Source: Folioceros fuciformis (lineage: Eukaryota; Anthocerotophyta; Anthocerotopsida; Anthocerotales). From it: a stretch of 31,416 nucleotides of DNA. Where the stretch lies: NCBI GenBank assembly GCA_049999805.1, contig JBNGIO010006415.1, positions 82,113 to 113,528 on the forward strand. Direction: 5' to 3'. The notes under the pieces were generated by a model. It worked only from the letters and a program-made list of their open reading frames with translations. It made no database searches and was not told where the DNA came from. Made by a program: the position numbers and the translations under genes. Position 1 is the first letter of the stretch, and every line of letters starts with the position of its first letter. Shown here piece by piece: positions 8,812-20,100 of the stretch.

Positions 8812-9876
8812 AACACTGAAGTTTGAATTTGAAGCAAATAGATAATTGATTGTTAAGTGGATAATTCAGTTTTGCAACTGAATTATATTTTTTTAATTCC
8901 ATGATAATAATCATATCAATTTTATTCAATCTTTTTATTTTTTATTTTCTTTGATTGTTAAGTTCTTGATCGCTTAGTATGGAGAAAGTTTGCTCACCCA
9001 TAAGGAGTACTTAGAAACCCTAATGTTTTTTTCAGGAGTACGTTGTAGTCTTCCCCACATCCGATAGAGAAACCTAAGAAGTTCTGCATTGGGACCTTTG
9101 GGTATCGATTTTCAGATGTATGCCAGTTGAGTCAAAACCTCTAAGAGCTTCTGCATGCGGACCTCTTCATATTGAATTAAGCACAGTTAAACAGGGCTTG
9201 CCCGGAAATTCAACAGGCTTATTGAAGCGGTACCTCAACGAAGATAAGCATTACACACCACAGACAGCAGAAAGCTCGAACAGAGGACACGGTCAAACTA
9301 TCTCATTTAAGCTGACACACGATTCCGGAAGACCACTGCTGGTACCAAAGCAGGTCTGCATCCTTGCCGCTCAGTGCGTCAATCCTGCAAAGGCTTGTGT
9401 GCCACCGAACGTTAAGCAATTTTAAGCTAATCTTCTGCACAACTAGCTTGCTCACTAACTTTGACAGCAACGTTAAATGGCAAAATCCCACAGCGGCTCT
9501 AAAGCCTGCACACGGATTTAAAAAATAGTCTGCGAATGATAACGCTCAAATCGCAACAACTCGGCCGAAACACAATCTCCCCATGATCTTGCCCCAGACG
9601 ACAAAACTGTTATGGTACTACGTCTTCCTAACCGCTGCATGACGTTCAGTAACCCTTTGACAGACTTTCCCAATATGCAATCTCACAAGGGAAAGAAGAA
9701 GAAAACCCAGCATGTACACTTCATGATGCCTTGCTGCATCAATTCAAATGGTGAGTGCCCAAGCACAGCTACACTGACCCGAAGCCTGCTACTCCCTTGT
9801 CCACCATCGGCTGCGGCCATGTGCGTAAGTTCCTTGTGAGCCGGGCCCGTAACTTGGGACGTCAGACAGAGTTCGC
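8812..9876. other. Intergenic between convergent genes
   Basis: These 1065 bp hold the 3' UTR of the protease (AT-rich to about 8960) and presumably a long 3' UTR of the minus-strand gene ending at 9877. A 101-codon open frame at 9120-9425 shows no recognised motif and was not called. Confidence 0.45.
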
Positions 9877-10488
9877 TCACATATCCATGTTGGCATCGTC
9901 TCCACCAGGCCTTTCCTGATTGTGCGGAGGGTTGTGACCGTAAGGCAGGCCGCCCCCCTGAGTGTATGGATTATACGAGGTTGGAAAATCCTGGTGCCTA
10001 GGATACTGCGAATTGGGCTCGTGCAATGATTCCAATCCACCACCGACAGCCCCTCTCCTCTGCATCCCTGGTAAAGGAGCCCTCAACATCCCTGAAACCC
10101 CACCGACTCCACCCCCAGCCTGATGGTTCCCAGAAGCACCATGGTGTGCAAGCTGCTGTTGCTGCGGCACAGAAAACCCCCAGGGCTGCGCATGAGGGCC
10201 AGGCGGCGTTGCCACCTCATCCCGGCCAGACACCCCTTCCAACTGGCTCCGCAAATGGTCCAGAACCTGAGCTACCGTGGTGTTGGACCCCTGCTGCTGC
10301 TCCTTCTGCAGCCACATGTAAACCTTCTCTAACGCCTGTCGCTCCCCTGCCTGGAAAGCGATTTTGTGCTGCTGCTGGGTTTGTGTATACATGTGCGAGA
10401 TGGCATTAGCCGCTGCACAGAAGGACGTGAAGATAGTTCTCTCCACCTCGTCCATCCCCTGACTCTCTGCTTTCCTTTTCTTGGCCAT
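9877..10488 (-). CDS. Plant-specific protein of unknown function, conserved N-terminal helix region
   Basis: ATG at 10488 gives a 203-aa protein. It starts MAKKRKAESQGMDEVERTIF, followed by FCAAANAISHMYTQTQQQHK and FQAGERQALEKVYMWLQKEQ, then VAQVLDHLRSQLE. This helical block of about 90 residues is conserved in a small land-plant family (I recall members with EVER-T-(I/L)-Y and GERHALEKLYQWI) that has no settled function. The rest is Gly/Pro/Gln/His-rich, low complexity and probably disordered, ending DDANMDM. A KKRK basic patch at the start could be a nuclear signal. The frame stays open upstream into the N-gap at 10505-10604, so a longer N-terminus or another exon hidden by the gap is possible. 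I infer a nuclear or regulatory role only weakly. Confidence 0.7.
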   Translation of the reverse strand: MAKKRKAESQGMDEVERTIFTSFCAAANAISHMYTQTQQQHKIAFQAGERQALEKVYMWLQKEQQQGSNTTVAQVLDHLRSQLEGVSGRDEVATPPGPHAQPWGFSVPQQQQLAHHGASGNHQAGGGVGGVSGMLRAPLPGMQRRGAVGGGLESLHEPNSQYPRHQDFPTSYNPYTQGGGLPYGHNPPHNQERPGGDDANMDM

Positions 10489-10504
10489 CCTGCCTTCCCT
10501 GCAC

Positions 10505-10604
10505 NNNNNNNNNNNNNNNNNNNNNNNNNNNNNNNNNNNNNNNNNNNNNNNNNNNNNNNNNNNNNNNNNNNNNNNNNNNNNNNNNNNNNNNNNNNNNNNN
10601 NNNN
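10505..10604. other. Assembly gap (100 N)
   Basis: Exactly 100 N, the usual placeholder for a gap of unknown size. It lies 16 bp upstream of the assigned start of the 9877-10488 gene, so its 5' UTR or first exon may be missing. The flanking bases are not duplicates of each other. Confidence 0.98.
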
Positions 10605-11461
10605 CCTCCAACTGCTTCAATTGATCTCCTCCACCGCCTCTCGCAAGCACGCCCTCATAACGACCCCGTCACTGCAGCAGACCAACAGCACAACCATATT
10701 CCACCGTCAGCGGGGGCTCGCCACCAGCAACACAGGGATAAGCAAAACACCGCAAAGGCAGAAATCCGGGGCCGGACTGGGAAGACTCACGCACGTCGCG
10801 GCTCACTCCCTGGAGACCACAGCTGTCCGGGGGGGCCAGATCCGTGCCTGCGGCCGCGATTCTGCTGGTATACTGCTCTTGCACCTCGCGGCCGCTAGCC
10901 CTGCGTAAACAGAGTCCGGACGCCATCCGCCATAACATCGCCTGCGGGCCCACCTTCAGTGCGCCATACCCATGTCCTCGTATACCAGAGTGCTTCAAGC
11001 TACTCTTCTACTGCATATGCTATGGTCCTGGCACGGGGGTACAGCCAAGAGAGGCGAGGGCTCCTGAGCTAACTCAGATGATGTCACGCGGAAGCTGCCA
11101 CTTCGCCTACTATCTCCCTGTCGACTCTACTTCCCTGATCACTGTCTCCATGCTGCGCACGTATTCAAATGCTTCCACCCTAACATCACACACGCTGTGC
11201 ACAACCTAGAACTTTCGGACGGACTCGTCCGCTGATTTAGGGCCCAGGCTGAGAGCTGGAAGCATACTGTAGCCGAGCAAAGCAAAACATCAAGCCGATC
11301 ACGATCCTGTGTCAATGACAAACATCTGCGTCTCGCTGAATGAGGAGCTAGCGTTCTCCTAACCTAGCTCTACTTTTGGAATCCAAGGCGTGCCAGATAG
11401 CCTTGCCATTATCGAGTCATTTTGAGCAATGCTACATACGAGCTATGGTTGAGGCCCGGTT
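10605..11461. other. Intergenic: 3' end of ALDH10 and 5' region of the next minus-strand gene
   Basis: These 857 bp are GC-rich near the gap (to about 10920), consistent with a 5' leader or promoter, then more balanced. Open frames here lack family motifs. Nothing else was recognised. Confidence 0.4.
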
Positions 11462-14400
11462 TCACAGCTTGGAGGGCTTCGGATACCATCCCCAGGGGTC
11501 TTCGGATGTGTACTTGGTCACTTGCTTCACAGACAGGTAGTTCTCAAGTCCCCTGCCATTCCGATAAGCAACATCGGTCAGTACTGGGCGGTTTTCTTGC
11601 TTCCGGAAGGGTTTGCTGGACGCGCGTTCTTACCACTCTCCCAGTTCCCGTCCGAAGCCACTGCGCTTCACTCCACCCCACGGTGCTTGACAGAAACATG
11701 GCTGGGAGCAGTTTATCCAGACGACGCCCGCCAGTAAGGCCTGCAAGATAAAGAGTTACCTCAGAGCTGGACGTTTACAAGGTTACCAAGTTAAGCAACT
11801 CTTTCTGTCCTACGTAATCCAGTTATACGAGCGTGAGCTTGACTTACTTCAGAAACCCGTTTGCACCTCTCTTCATCCTTCGATATGACAGCCCCTCCGA
11901 GCCCGTACCTGCAGACATAAGCCCCTCGTTACAGACTTCTCCCTTCATTCCAGGAATGTGGAGTAAGGCATGAGAAACCTACTGTGTGTCATTGGCGTAT
12001 TCGATAGCTTCTTCTTCTGTTTTGAAGGTTGTCACAGCCAGCACTGGTCCAAAGACTTCTTCTTTCCAAATTTGCATGGACTTCGTCACATTAGTGAAGA
12101 CCGTCGGCTCCACGTAGTATCCTTTCTCCAAGTTCTGCAAGTGAGATGATGATAAGGAGTCAACAGACTGTACACTTAGACTCTGATCCAGCTCACATTG
12201 ACTTCATCAACCACTTTCACCTTGGGCCGCTTTCCTCCACACAAAAGAGTTGCGCCCTCACTCTTTGCAACTTCAATGTACTTCAGAACCTTCTTGTACT
12301 GCAACAACCAGCGCACAAATGTTTTCGCTTTTGAATTATATTTAGGTCAATAAGTACGACCATGATATACGATATGCTATAATGTGCATACCTGGCCCTC
12401 GCTAACCACTGGTCCGAGCCTGCAATCCTTTTCCAGTGGGTTTGTGATCTTGATGCTCTCACACCAAATCTGCAGCTTCTCGAGGAACTCTGCAGCTATT
12501 CCTTCCTACAAAGGCATGCATTGAAATCTCAGAGACACTGCTCTTCCGAGAACTACATTCAACTTAAGAAACGAGAACCTAAAGGAAGGCCCACCTGGAT
12601 CAGGAGGCGGGAAGTAGCACTACAAATCTGGCCATTTGTCCAAAATGCACCAAACATGGCCCACTCCACAGCTGCAGACGAACTCAATTTGAATCAGACC
12701 CAGATTTGTCTGTGCTCACAGCCGTTGAAAGAACAAGCAACCAAAAAACTAAGCTGGAGCAAGGGCCGATATTATATGACCTTTAGTGACATCTGCATCG
12801 TCAAACACAATGATGGGACTCTTGCCACCCAGTTCCAGGGTAACAGGCTGCGCAAATTGGCTATGAATAGGCTTAGCAAAAACATTCAAGACCAACAGAG
12901 GAAGAACATTTCACGTTCTTCAGAGTCCATGGTCAAAAGATTCATGTGCCAATCGTATGCAACCAACCTTGATGGTTGCCGCTGCTGAGGTTGCAACAGA
13001 CTGCCCTGTGGCTGTGCTGCCTGTGAAGGCTATCTGTCGTTAAGTTAGAAGCAACTCGAAACAATTAGTTACGGTGTGACCCAAAGCCATCCTTATCAAA
13101 TGCCTGCCTATTTCGCGAAGTCTGCAAGCAAACATGTGTCCTTGAAGGCAAACAGCTGACCTTATCAACATCAGGATGCGATGCTAGAGGTGCACCTGCA
13201 TCCTTGCCCAGACCAGTTATAATATTGAAAACTCCTGGGGGCAGACCAACATCCTCAATGATTTTCGCAAGTTCTAGGCACGTCCTGCATGCAAATACCC
13301 CAGAAAAATTAGCAAACTCTGGGACATATTCACTGTAACGTCAATCAGGAGTTGCATGGGAAGACAATCATACACAGAGGACGTCTCTGAAGGCTTCAGC
13401 ACCACCGTGCACCCCGCTGCTAATGCTGGAGCAACCTTCCATGTTGCCATCAGAAGCGGATAATTCCTGCAGACAGCTTTTACCGGGTCAGTGCATATAA
13501 AATCTGAGTGACCTATCGACTGAACTGGGAAATCAGAAACACCATGTTGATCTCAGACCATAATTACGACTGACCATGGAGTAATGAGGCCAACAACCCC
13601 TATGGCTTCCTTCAACACATAACTCTTAAAACTGTCCATGGGAAGCTCAACAGGAGAATATTGTTTGTCATCCAAGGCCTCTGCAAGGCCAGCATAGTAG
13701 TCAAAGCAACCTGCAACATCATCCTATGGACCGCAGAATCAGAAGCACAGTTCAGACATCCTACAACGTACAAGCTTTCAGTTCCTCCCATTGAAAATTC
13801 AAGGACGTCCAAAAGCACCAGTACCGGCACAGAACAATCCTCAAGGAAGAGGGGCATTTACCATGTCCCATTCTGCTTCATCAATGGGTTTGCCACAATC
13901 CAGAGTTTCCAGGCGTGCAAGCTCTATTTTTCGCTCCTGGATCTGGCGTCACAAGATACAGCACGAACATGCAACTTGCTAAGCTCCAGGTAACTAAGAT
14001 GGACCACGACGATACTCGTCCTCCTTACGTCGTACATGCACACAACGATAAGGGCAAGCATCCCATGGGTGGCTTCCACTTACAGCGCAAATAAAACGCA
14101 CGGCCCAACAAACCTTAGCAGAAATAGCTCGAAGATATTTAGCTCTAAGCTTTCCGGATGCCTTAGCCCAGTCTCGCCCCTTGTTTCTCACAAGAGCCAA
14201 TCTGGCAGCTCTTACGGCTGCGTCCACATCTTCAGCAGTTGCTGCCGGAATGTCCCCTGATAACCACGTCGACAACCATTCCCTGGTGATGAGGTGCTTT
14301 GATTTGAACAGCAGGGACAAGCTACACCACACTAACTCATCGCAACCAGCACTCGCTGCAACATCTCAAGACTGACCGATTGTCTCCTCAGTCGCCGGAT

Positions 14401-14485
14401 TGATCACAGGAATACGGTTGCTCTGTATTGGAGACGCCCATTTGCCGTCGATAAAGAGCATCCGAGATGGAATGTGGATTACCAT
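11462..14485 (-). CDS. ALDH10: Aminoaldehyde / betaine aldehyde dehydrogenase, ALDH10 family, peroxisomal
   Basis: Fifteen exons on the minus strand: 14485-14377, 14256-14114, 13942-13862, 13723-13575, 13466-13374, 13284-13161, 13033-12968, 12847-12781, 12671-12595, 12505-12392, 12298-12197, 12134-11983, 11908-11848, 11740-11634, 11552-11462. They total 511 aa, in phase throughout. Fifteen exons is the usual count for plant BADH genes. The family signature is complete: start [53 protein letters not shown], general base Glu260 in TLELGGKSP, catalytic Cys294 in [12 protein letters not shown], and [23 protein letters not shown]. The enzyme uses NAD+ to oxidise aminoaldehydes from polyamine breakdown (3-aminopropanal, 4-aminobutanal) and, in some plants, betaine aldehyde to glycine betaine. 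The last three residues are SKL, a peroxisomal PTS1. Val452 occupies the position that decides betaine-aldehyde use. Confidence 0.95.
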
Positions 14486-14979
14486 GGCCACCCCAACAGA
14501 ACACCGCGGCCAGTGGTTCCGCCTTGATCAACACCCACTGCACTGCACGAAGGCCGGCGTGAAACCGCCCAGTCTCTCCCACGCCAAACGTGATGGCAGG
14601 TACTGCTTCCAGGCGTCGCACACCCTTCGAGAACGGGTCCTTACATCCTAAGACAACCTCGGGCACGCTTGCCGGTGACAAGTGTATCGAGGAATTTTGA
14701 GTTTTTCCTTCTGCTGGGGCACACTTTGATTCTTCTACTGGAATACTTCACAGATACTACACAGAATCTCTGACCGGTTATCATCCAACATACGACATTT
14801 TTGGAATTGCAATTCTCCACTGGAAGGCTGTACTTCACTACGAGTACAAGCTACTGTACATGAGAGACGGTCATGCACTCCTGCACCATGGTTACTTTGC
14901 ACGAGTGAAGCTTTAGGTTCTTCTCCATGACAAAGGAACTAAGGTCCGAGCAAAAAATGGGCCACAGAACTCATGTGGC
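14486..14979 (-). other. ALDH10 promoter/5' UTR and J-protein 3' UTR
   Basis: These 494 bp lie between two minus-strand genes. The half near ALDH10 is GC-rich and carries an open frame with no homology. No clear TATA box, repeat or RNA gene was found. Confidence 0.4.
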
Positions 14980-15803
14980 TTAAGATGGCCGCCGACGACG
15001 ATTCTGCTTCCTCCTCAGATGCTCGTAGGCGTCAGTGATCTGCAGCACAAGTACAGTGGTGTGATGTTCTCTTGCCAAGGAGGCAGGGGGAAGGGGGGGC
15101 TTTGCCAGATGCTCATGTGCGCTCTGCAACCATTTGAGCGTGTAAGAAGGATAGGACCTGTAAGAACACAGTCTTGACATAAATGTGCTTGCTGGGAGGA
15201 TGCTTGTCAGGGTGCCTGCCACAACCGAGCCACCTCTTGCTCTGAGAAATCCTCACTCAAGGGAAAACACATGCAAGTAATAAGCCTGGTTCACCAGAAT
15301 CACACAGCCGGCAGACTAACCATTCCAAGGCCAGCTCGTGATAAGCTTTCTGCACTTCCGCCCATGTCGCCCCCGGTGAAAGACCTAGAGTAGCAAAATG
15401 GGCGTCGTCGTCCTGGAAGTCATACGGGTCCATCTCAGGTGGTGGCGATCCGTACTCTGGGCCTGGTCCTTGCGGAACATTGGCTGCCAGCATCAGGCCC
15501 ACTGTGATTGTCAGCACTAGGGCCCCAGCGAAATTCTGCAAAGAAGTCCGGCGAATTCGCCTCCTCAAGTCGGACGTGATAGCTCTGCAGACGACACTGC
15601 CCCTTCGTCATCCACTGCAGGCAGGAAGGAAAATGTGTAAGCGATAAGGTAGGACGCACTCACTTGGGAGACCGCCAGCAGTAAAGGAGAACACAATGCC
15701 CGCAGGAAATGAACAGCGGGAGCAAAACGTAGTAGGCCGCAATCGTGCCGATACCCCAGAGGACGAGCCCGGGCAGAGAGATGTCTATCATCAGCAACGC
15801 CAT
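14980..15803 (-). CDS. Membrane-anchored J-domain (DnaJ-like) protein
   Basis: Four exons on the minus strand: 15803-15664, 15584-15321, 15215-15158, 15039-14980 (173 aa), all GT-AG and in phase. Residues of about 1-42 hold one or two hydrophobic spans (MALLMIDISLPGLVLWGIG; TIAAYYVLLPLFIS). After a basic loop (SDLRRRIRRTSLQNF) comes a further span (GALVLTITVGLML). The C-terminal half is a J domain: FATLGLSPGATWAEVQKAYHELALEW, then HPDKHPPSKH with the HPD triad that stimulates Hsp70, then ITDAYEHLRRKQ. The HPD exon is tiny (58 bp) and the intron falls inside the Trp codon just before HPD. Helix III is shorter and less charged than usual. The start is the first ATG after an in-frame stop upstream. 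It probably recruits Hsp70 at a membrane; which membrane is not shown. Confidence 0.75.
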
Positions 15804-17138
15804 GAGGCCTATTTCCGTGGCCCAGGAGCGGAAGTAGCGCAACAAGAATCAAAGGCGTCGGAGTGTGATCTTCCAGCCCTCCTTACTGTCGTCATGAAGG
15901 CTTGCACATATCGACCTCACTGGTGCCGTAAGCCTCAAGTCGTGTGAAATCCAGGAGAAGTTCGACCTGTTCCACCTGTATAGCAGCAGGTTGCCGTCAT
16001 TGAGCATCTCTGTCCTGAGCCCAGGTCTTGGCTGTGGCCCCGGGCTAGCAGCGGACCCCACGGAGGGTGACGTCGATGGACCCGCAGCTCACAACCAAGT
16101 TTTGGAAGATACGCTGTGCAGTATGGGCAAGACCACGGCAAATAATTTTTCCTTGGGGCTTAAAGCCAGTCTCTACTAGGATTGAACGAGTGCTAAGCTT
16201 AGGAGATGTCATATAGGTAGTTAATACGATAAAGAGCTTGACTGTAGAAAAGGCTTTAACCAATTATAGCTTAAGCGTAATGAAGAGGATCCAACGCACT
16301 ATGCCCTCACGAACAAGATACAAAAGCCAGAAATGTTGAAAGGGATTCAATGCACTGCACCCTCATGAACAAGATACAAAAGCCAGAAATGTTGAAAGGG
16401 ATTCAATGCACTGCGCCCTCATGAACAAGATACAAAAGCCAGAAATGTTGCACCCACGATCTTATCTTTGCATATAGGAACAATAAAAAAAATACCAAAG
16501 CCCCCAATGTTCTAGAGCTTTGTCATGCTTAAGTAGTTTATGACAATCACAATGTTTAGTTTCTTGGTTTATCTTCCTATGTTTCCTTCTATCTTCCACT
16601 CATGTACAATGTTGTTTAAAATATTAGAGTTCATACAACATGGTTTGCAGTTTTTGTCCCAAAGGACCGAAGCAGGATTGTCTTCAGTGGGAAAACTTTT
16701 GTGCGCTCCGTAGCTTAACGGAATCTACAAACGTTTGGCGTTCGCAACTTGTGATCAGTAGGAAACCTTGGTACACCATGGGTTAAATGGCTCCTGAAGG
16801 GACTCTATGAATCGAGAGTTTGAAGTTCATATGCCAGAGTTCAGGTCTGTACACAATATGGGTTAAATGGTTACTGAAGAGACACCACGTGGAACGATTC
16901 TCGGTTACTGTCGAGCTATGCTTGAGAGTGTGCATGTTCGATTGATCTGTGCGAGGAACGTTGAGCTTCATGCGGAGACGGAGGGATGGAGCATGTTCTG
17001 GCGGCAGTGTGTCGGGACTCCAATTGGTGGAATAACAGGATCTGTTACAGCGTGCTTGATTCGAAGGTGTGCATCTTTGGAGGACGATGAAGACTCGAGA
17101 GGCAGCAGCCTTGCTACAGATTCAGGCCGTGACAGGGA
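15804..17138. other. Intergenic between divergent J-protein and PPR genes
   Basis: These 1335 bp contain the J-protein 5' region (to about 16060), a 56-bp tandem repeat and a pair of diverged copies of gggttaaatgg(c/t)(t/a)(c)ctgaag near 16780 and 16859. Short open frames (15849-16061 minus; 16867-17388 plus) lack homology and were not called. Confidence 0.45.
16284..16450. repeat. 56-bp tandem repeat, 3 copies
   Basis: The segment caaaagccagaaatgttg begins at 16321, 16377 and 16433, an exact 56-bp period. Copies 2 and 3 differ by a single base over most of the unit, and copy 1 has about eight changes at its 5' part. The third copy breaks off after gttg. It is noncoding. Confidence 0.92.
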
Positions 17139-20100
17139 ATGTTCGGCTGGGAGAAGTTTTTGCAGCGAGGTGGGCGGCAGGATCGTTTTTGGCGAAATTA
17201 TTCCCTGGGTGGTACAGTCTGGTGGAATTGTCGGCAACTTAAGAGGATCTCCTGTTCTCCCCATCTTCGACGTATGGTGTCGCACGGGGTCATCCTTCTT
17301 AAAAATTTCGAGAAGCCAGCGTGGGGGGACAATGCTGGCACTCGCTGGCTTGCAGGATACGAAGGGGAGCTTAGAGCTGACACGCTGAGGAAGTTTTGTG
17401 AGCAGGGACCGCTTCGTCAGGCTGTTGAGGCTCTGGGAGTTCTGGTTGAAAGTGGCAGTTCAGTTTCCCAATCTCTGCTTTATACTGTGCTGAAAGTATG
17501 TGTGGCGAAGAAGGATCTGGTTCTGGGCCGCCTTGTTCATACTCTGATTTTGAAACTGGGGTACGAGTCGGACACGTTTCTGTGCAACCACATCCTTCGA
17601 ATGTATGCTGCTCATGGCAAGCTGCAAGAAGCAATGGATGTGTTCACCGTGGTTTCCGAGCCAGATGTTTATACCTGGTCTTCTATTATTACTGCCCACG
17701 TTAAACATGGAGAGGCTGAGCAGGCCATACAGCTGTATCGTCAGATGCGGAGAGCAAGTGTGAAGCCAGACAGCCATGTGTTTGTGGCAGCCCTTCAGGC
17801 TTGTGCAAGGGGAGCAGACTTACGAACTGGGCAGCTGGTGCATGCGGATGTGCTGGCCAGTGCGGTTGAGCCTCATTTGTTTCTGGGAACTTGCTTGGTG
17901 GACATGTATGCAAAGTGTGGAAGCTTGGAAGATGCCCAACTGGTATTTGATGAACTTCGAGAAAAGGATGTCGTAACATGGACTAGCTTGATAACAGGTT
18001 ATTCTCAGCAGGGCCTCAGTCAGAAAGCCCTTCAGCTGTACAGTGCTATGGAAAAGGAAGGCATTTCTGTTCCTGATACTGTGACATTTGTGAGCTTACT
18101 GCAAGCATGTGCAAATGTGGGTGCCACAGCTTTGGAGAAAGGGGTGCACCTTCATGCACGGCTTGCAAAACGGTTTGAGGTGGATTTGGTTGTAAGTTGC
18201 AGCCTGATAAACATGTACGCCAAGTGTGGAAGCCTAGAGGCTGCCCAAGCCGTTTTTGATAGCCTACATCGAAAGGACATTGTGACATGGAATTCCATTA
18301 TAGCAGGATACTCCCAGCAAGGTATGGGTCAACAAGCCCTTCATCTTTACCGTGCTATGCGACAGGAAGACGTTGCTTTGCCCGATGCTGTGACATTTGC
18401 TTGCCTCTTGCAGGCATGTGCAAGTTTGGGCGCCCCAGGTTTGGAGGAGGGGAAGCAACTGCATCTTGAGATTGAAGAACATGGGCTTCAAGCTGATGGT
18501 TTTGTAGCCAACAGTTTGATAAACATGTACTCCAAGTGTGGAAGCCTTGAGGATGCTCGGATCGTGTTTAATGGCCTTCAGCTGAAAACACTGGTGGCGT
18601 GGAATTCCATCATAGCAGGATGTGTCCAGCAGCGCAAGGGTGAGGAAGCCCTTGAACTTTATAGTGATATGCGAGAAAGCATCACTATCCCAGATTCTGT
18701 GACATTTGTGTGCCTGCTGCAGGCATGTGCAAGTGTGGGCACTTCAGCTTTGGCGAAGGGCAGGCAGCTTCATGCACAAATCTTAGAGCAAGAAAGATTT
18801 CAAACAGATCTGTTCGTGGCCAACAGTTTGCTGACCATGTATGCAAAGTGCGGCAGCCTAGAGGATGCCCAACGCTTGTTTGACGGACTTGGTCAGAAAA
18901 GTGTTGTGACATGGAATGCCATTATAGCAGGATATTCGCAGGAGGGCATGATTCAGGAAGCTTTTCATCTGTATACTGCCATGCAACAAGAAGGTGTTGC
19001 TCCTGATTCTGTGACATTTTTGTGCCTCCTGCAAGTATGTGCGGCAAGAGGTAGCCCTGCTTTGGGGAAGGGGAAGCAACTCCATTCACAATTCAAACAA
19101 GGGATTCAAGCTGATATGCTTGTAACCAACAGTTTGGTACACATGTATACAAAGTGCGGTAGCTTAGAGGAGGCCCAGAGTGTGTTTGATGGACTTTCTC
19201 AAAAGACGGTTGTGACGTGGAATGTCATGATCGCAGGATACTCCCAACACGGCAAAGGGCAGGAAGCCATTGATCTGTTCAGAGATATGCAAGAAGAAGG
19301 CATCCATGTGCCCAATTCAATGACATTTGTTTCCCTCTTGCAGGCATGTGCTCGTCTGGGAGCCCCGGCTCTGGAAAACGGGAAGCACGTTCATGCACTC
19401 ATCACAGAACACGGGCTTGAAGCTAACATTTTTGTGGGCAACAGCTTGGTCAACATGTATGCAAAGTGCTGCAGCCTGGAGGATGCCCAGAGTGTGTTTG
19501 ATGATCTTGGCCAAAAAGATGTGGTGACATGGAATGCCATGATAGCAGGATATTCCCAGCAGGGCATGGGTCAAAAAGCCCTTCATCTCTACAGTACGAT
19601 GAGAGAGGAAGGCATGGCTGTTCCTGATGAAGCGACATTCGCATGTCTCCTGCAGGCGTGTGCGGGTGTAGGTACCCCAGCTTTGGAGGAGGGGAAGCAG
19701 CTGCATGATGAGATTGTAGAGCAAGGACTTCACAACGATTTATTTCTAGGCAACTGTTTGGTGAACATGTATGCAAAGTGTGGCAGCCTAGAGGATGCCC
19801 AGAAAGTGTTTGACGGACTAGACCAGAAAACTCTGGTGACGTGGAATGCGCTCACGGCAGGATACTCTCAGCAGGGTATGGGTTGGGAAGCCCTTCGTCT
19901 CTACAATGCTATGCAAGTGGATGGCATCATTGCACCTGATTCAGTAACTTTTGTGAGCCTCCTGCAAGCTTGTGCTAGGGTGGGTAAAGCAGCGTTGGAG
20001 AAGGGAAAGGAACTCCACTCACAGATTGTGGAAGCAGGGCTTCACGGTGATGTGTCTGTAGCCAACAGTTTGGTCAACATGTATGGGAAGTGTGGCAGCC

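Noticed and set aside
9120-9425. 101-codon plus-strand frame
   Set aside because: No homology, no signal or domain, and it lies in the convergent 3' region of two genes.
10669-10998. 109-codon minus-strand frame beyond the first N gap
   Set aside because: No motif or plausible link to the 9877-10488 gene was visible; judged to be leader or promoter DNA.
15849-16061. Possible upstream exon of the J-protein
   Set aside because: An in-frame TGA lies between it and the ATG at 15803 and no acceptor removes it, so the CDS was started at 15803.
16700-16770. tRNA-like string with a D-arm-like gtagcttaacgg
   Set aside because: No matching acceptor stem, no T-arm B box and no anticodon stem could be paired.
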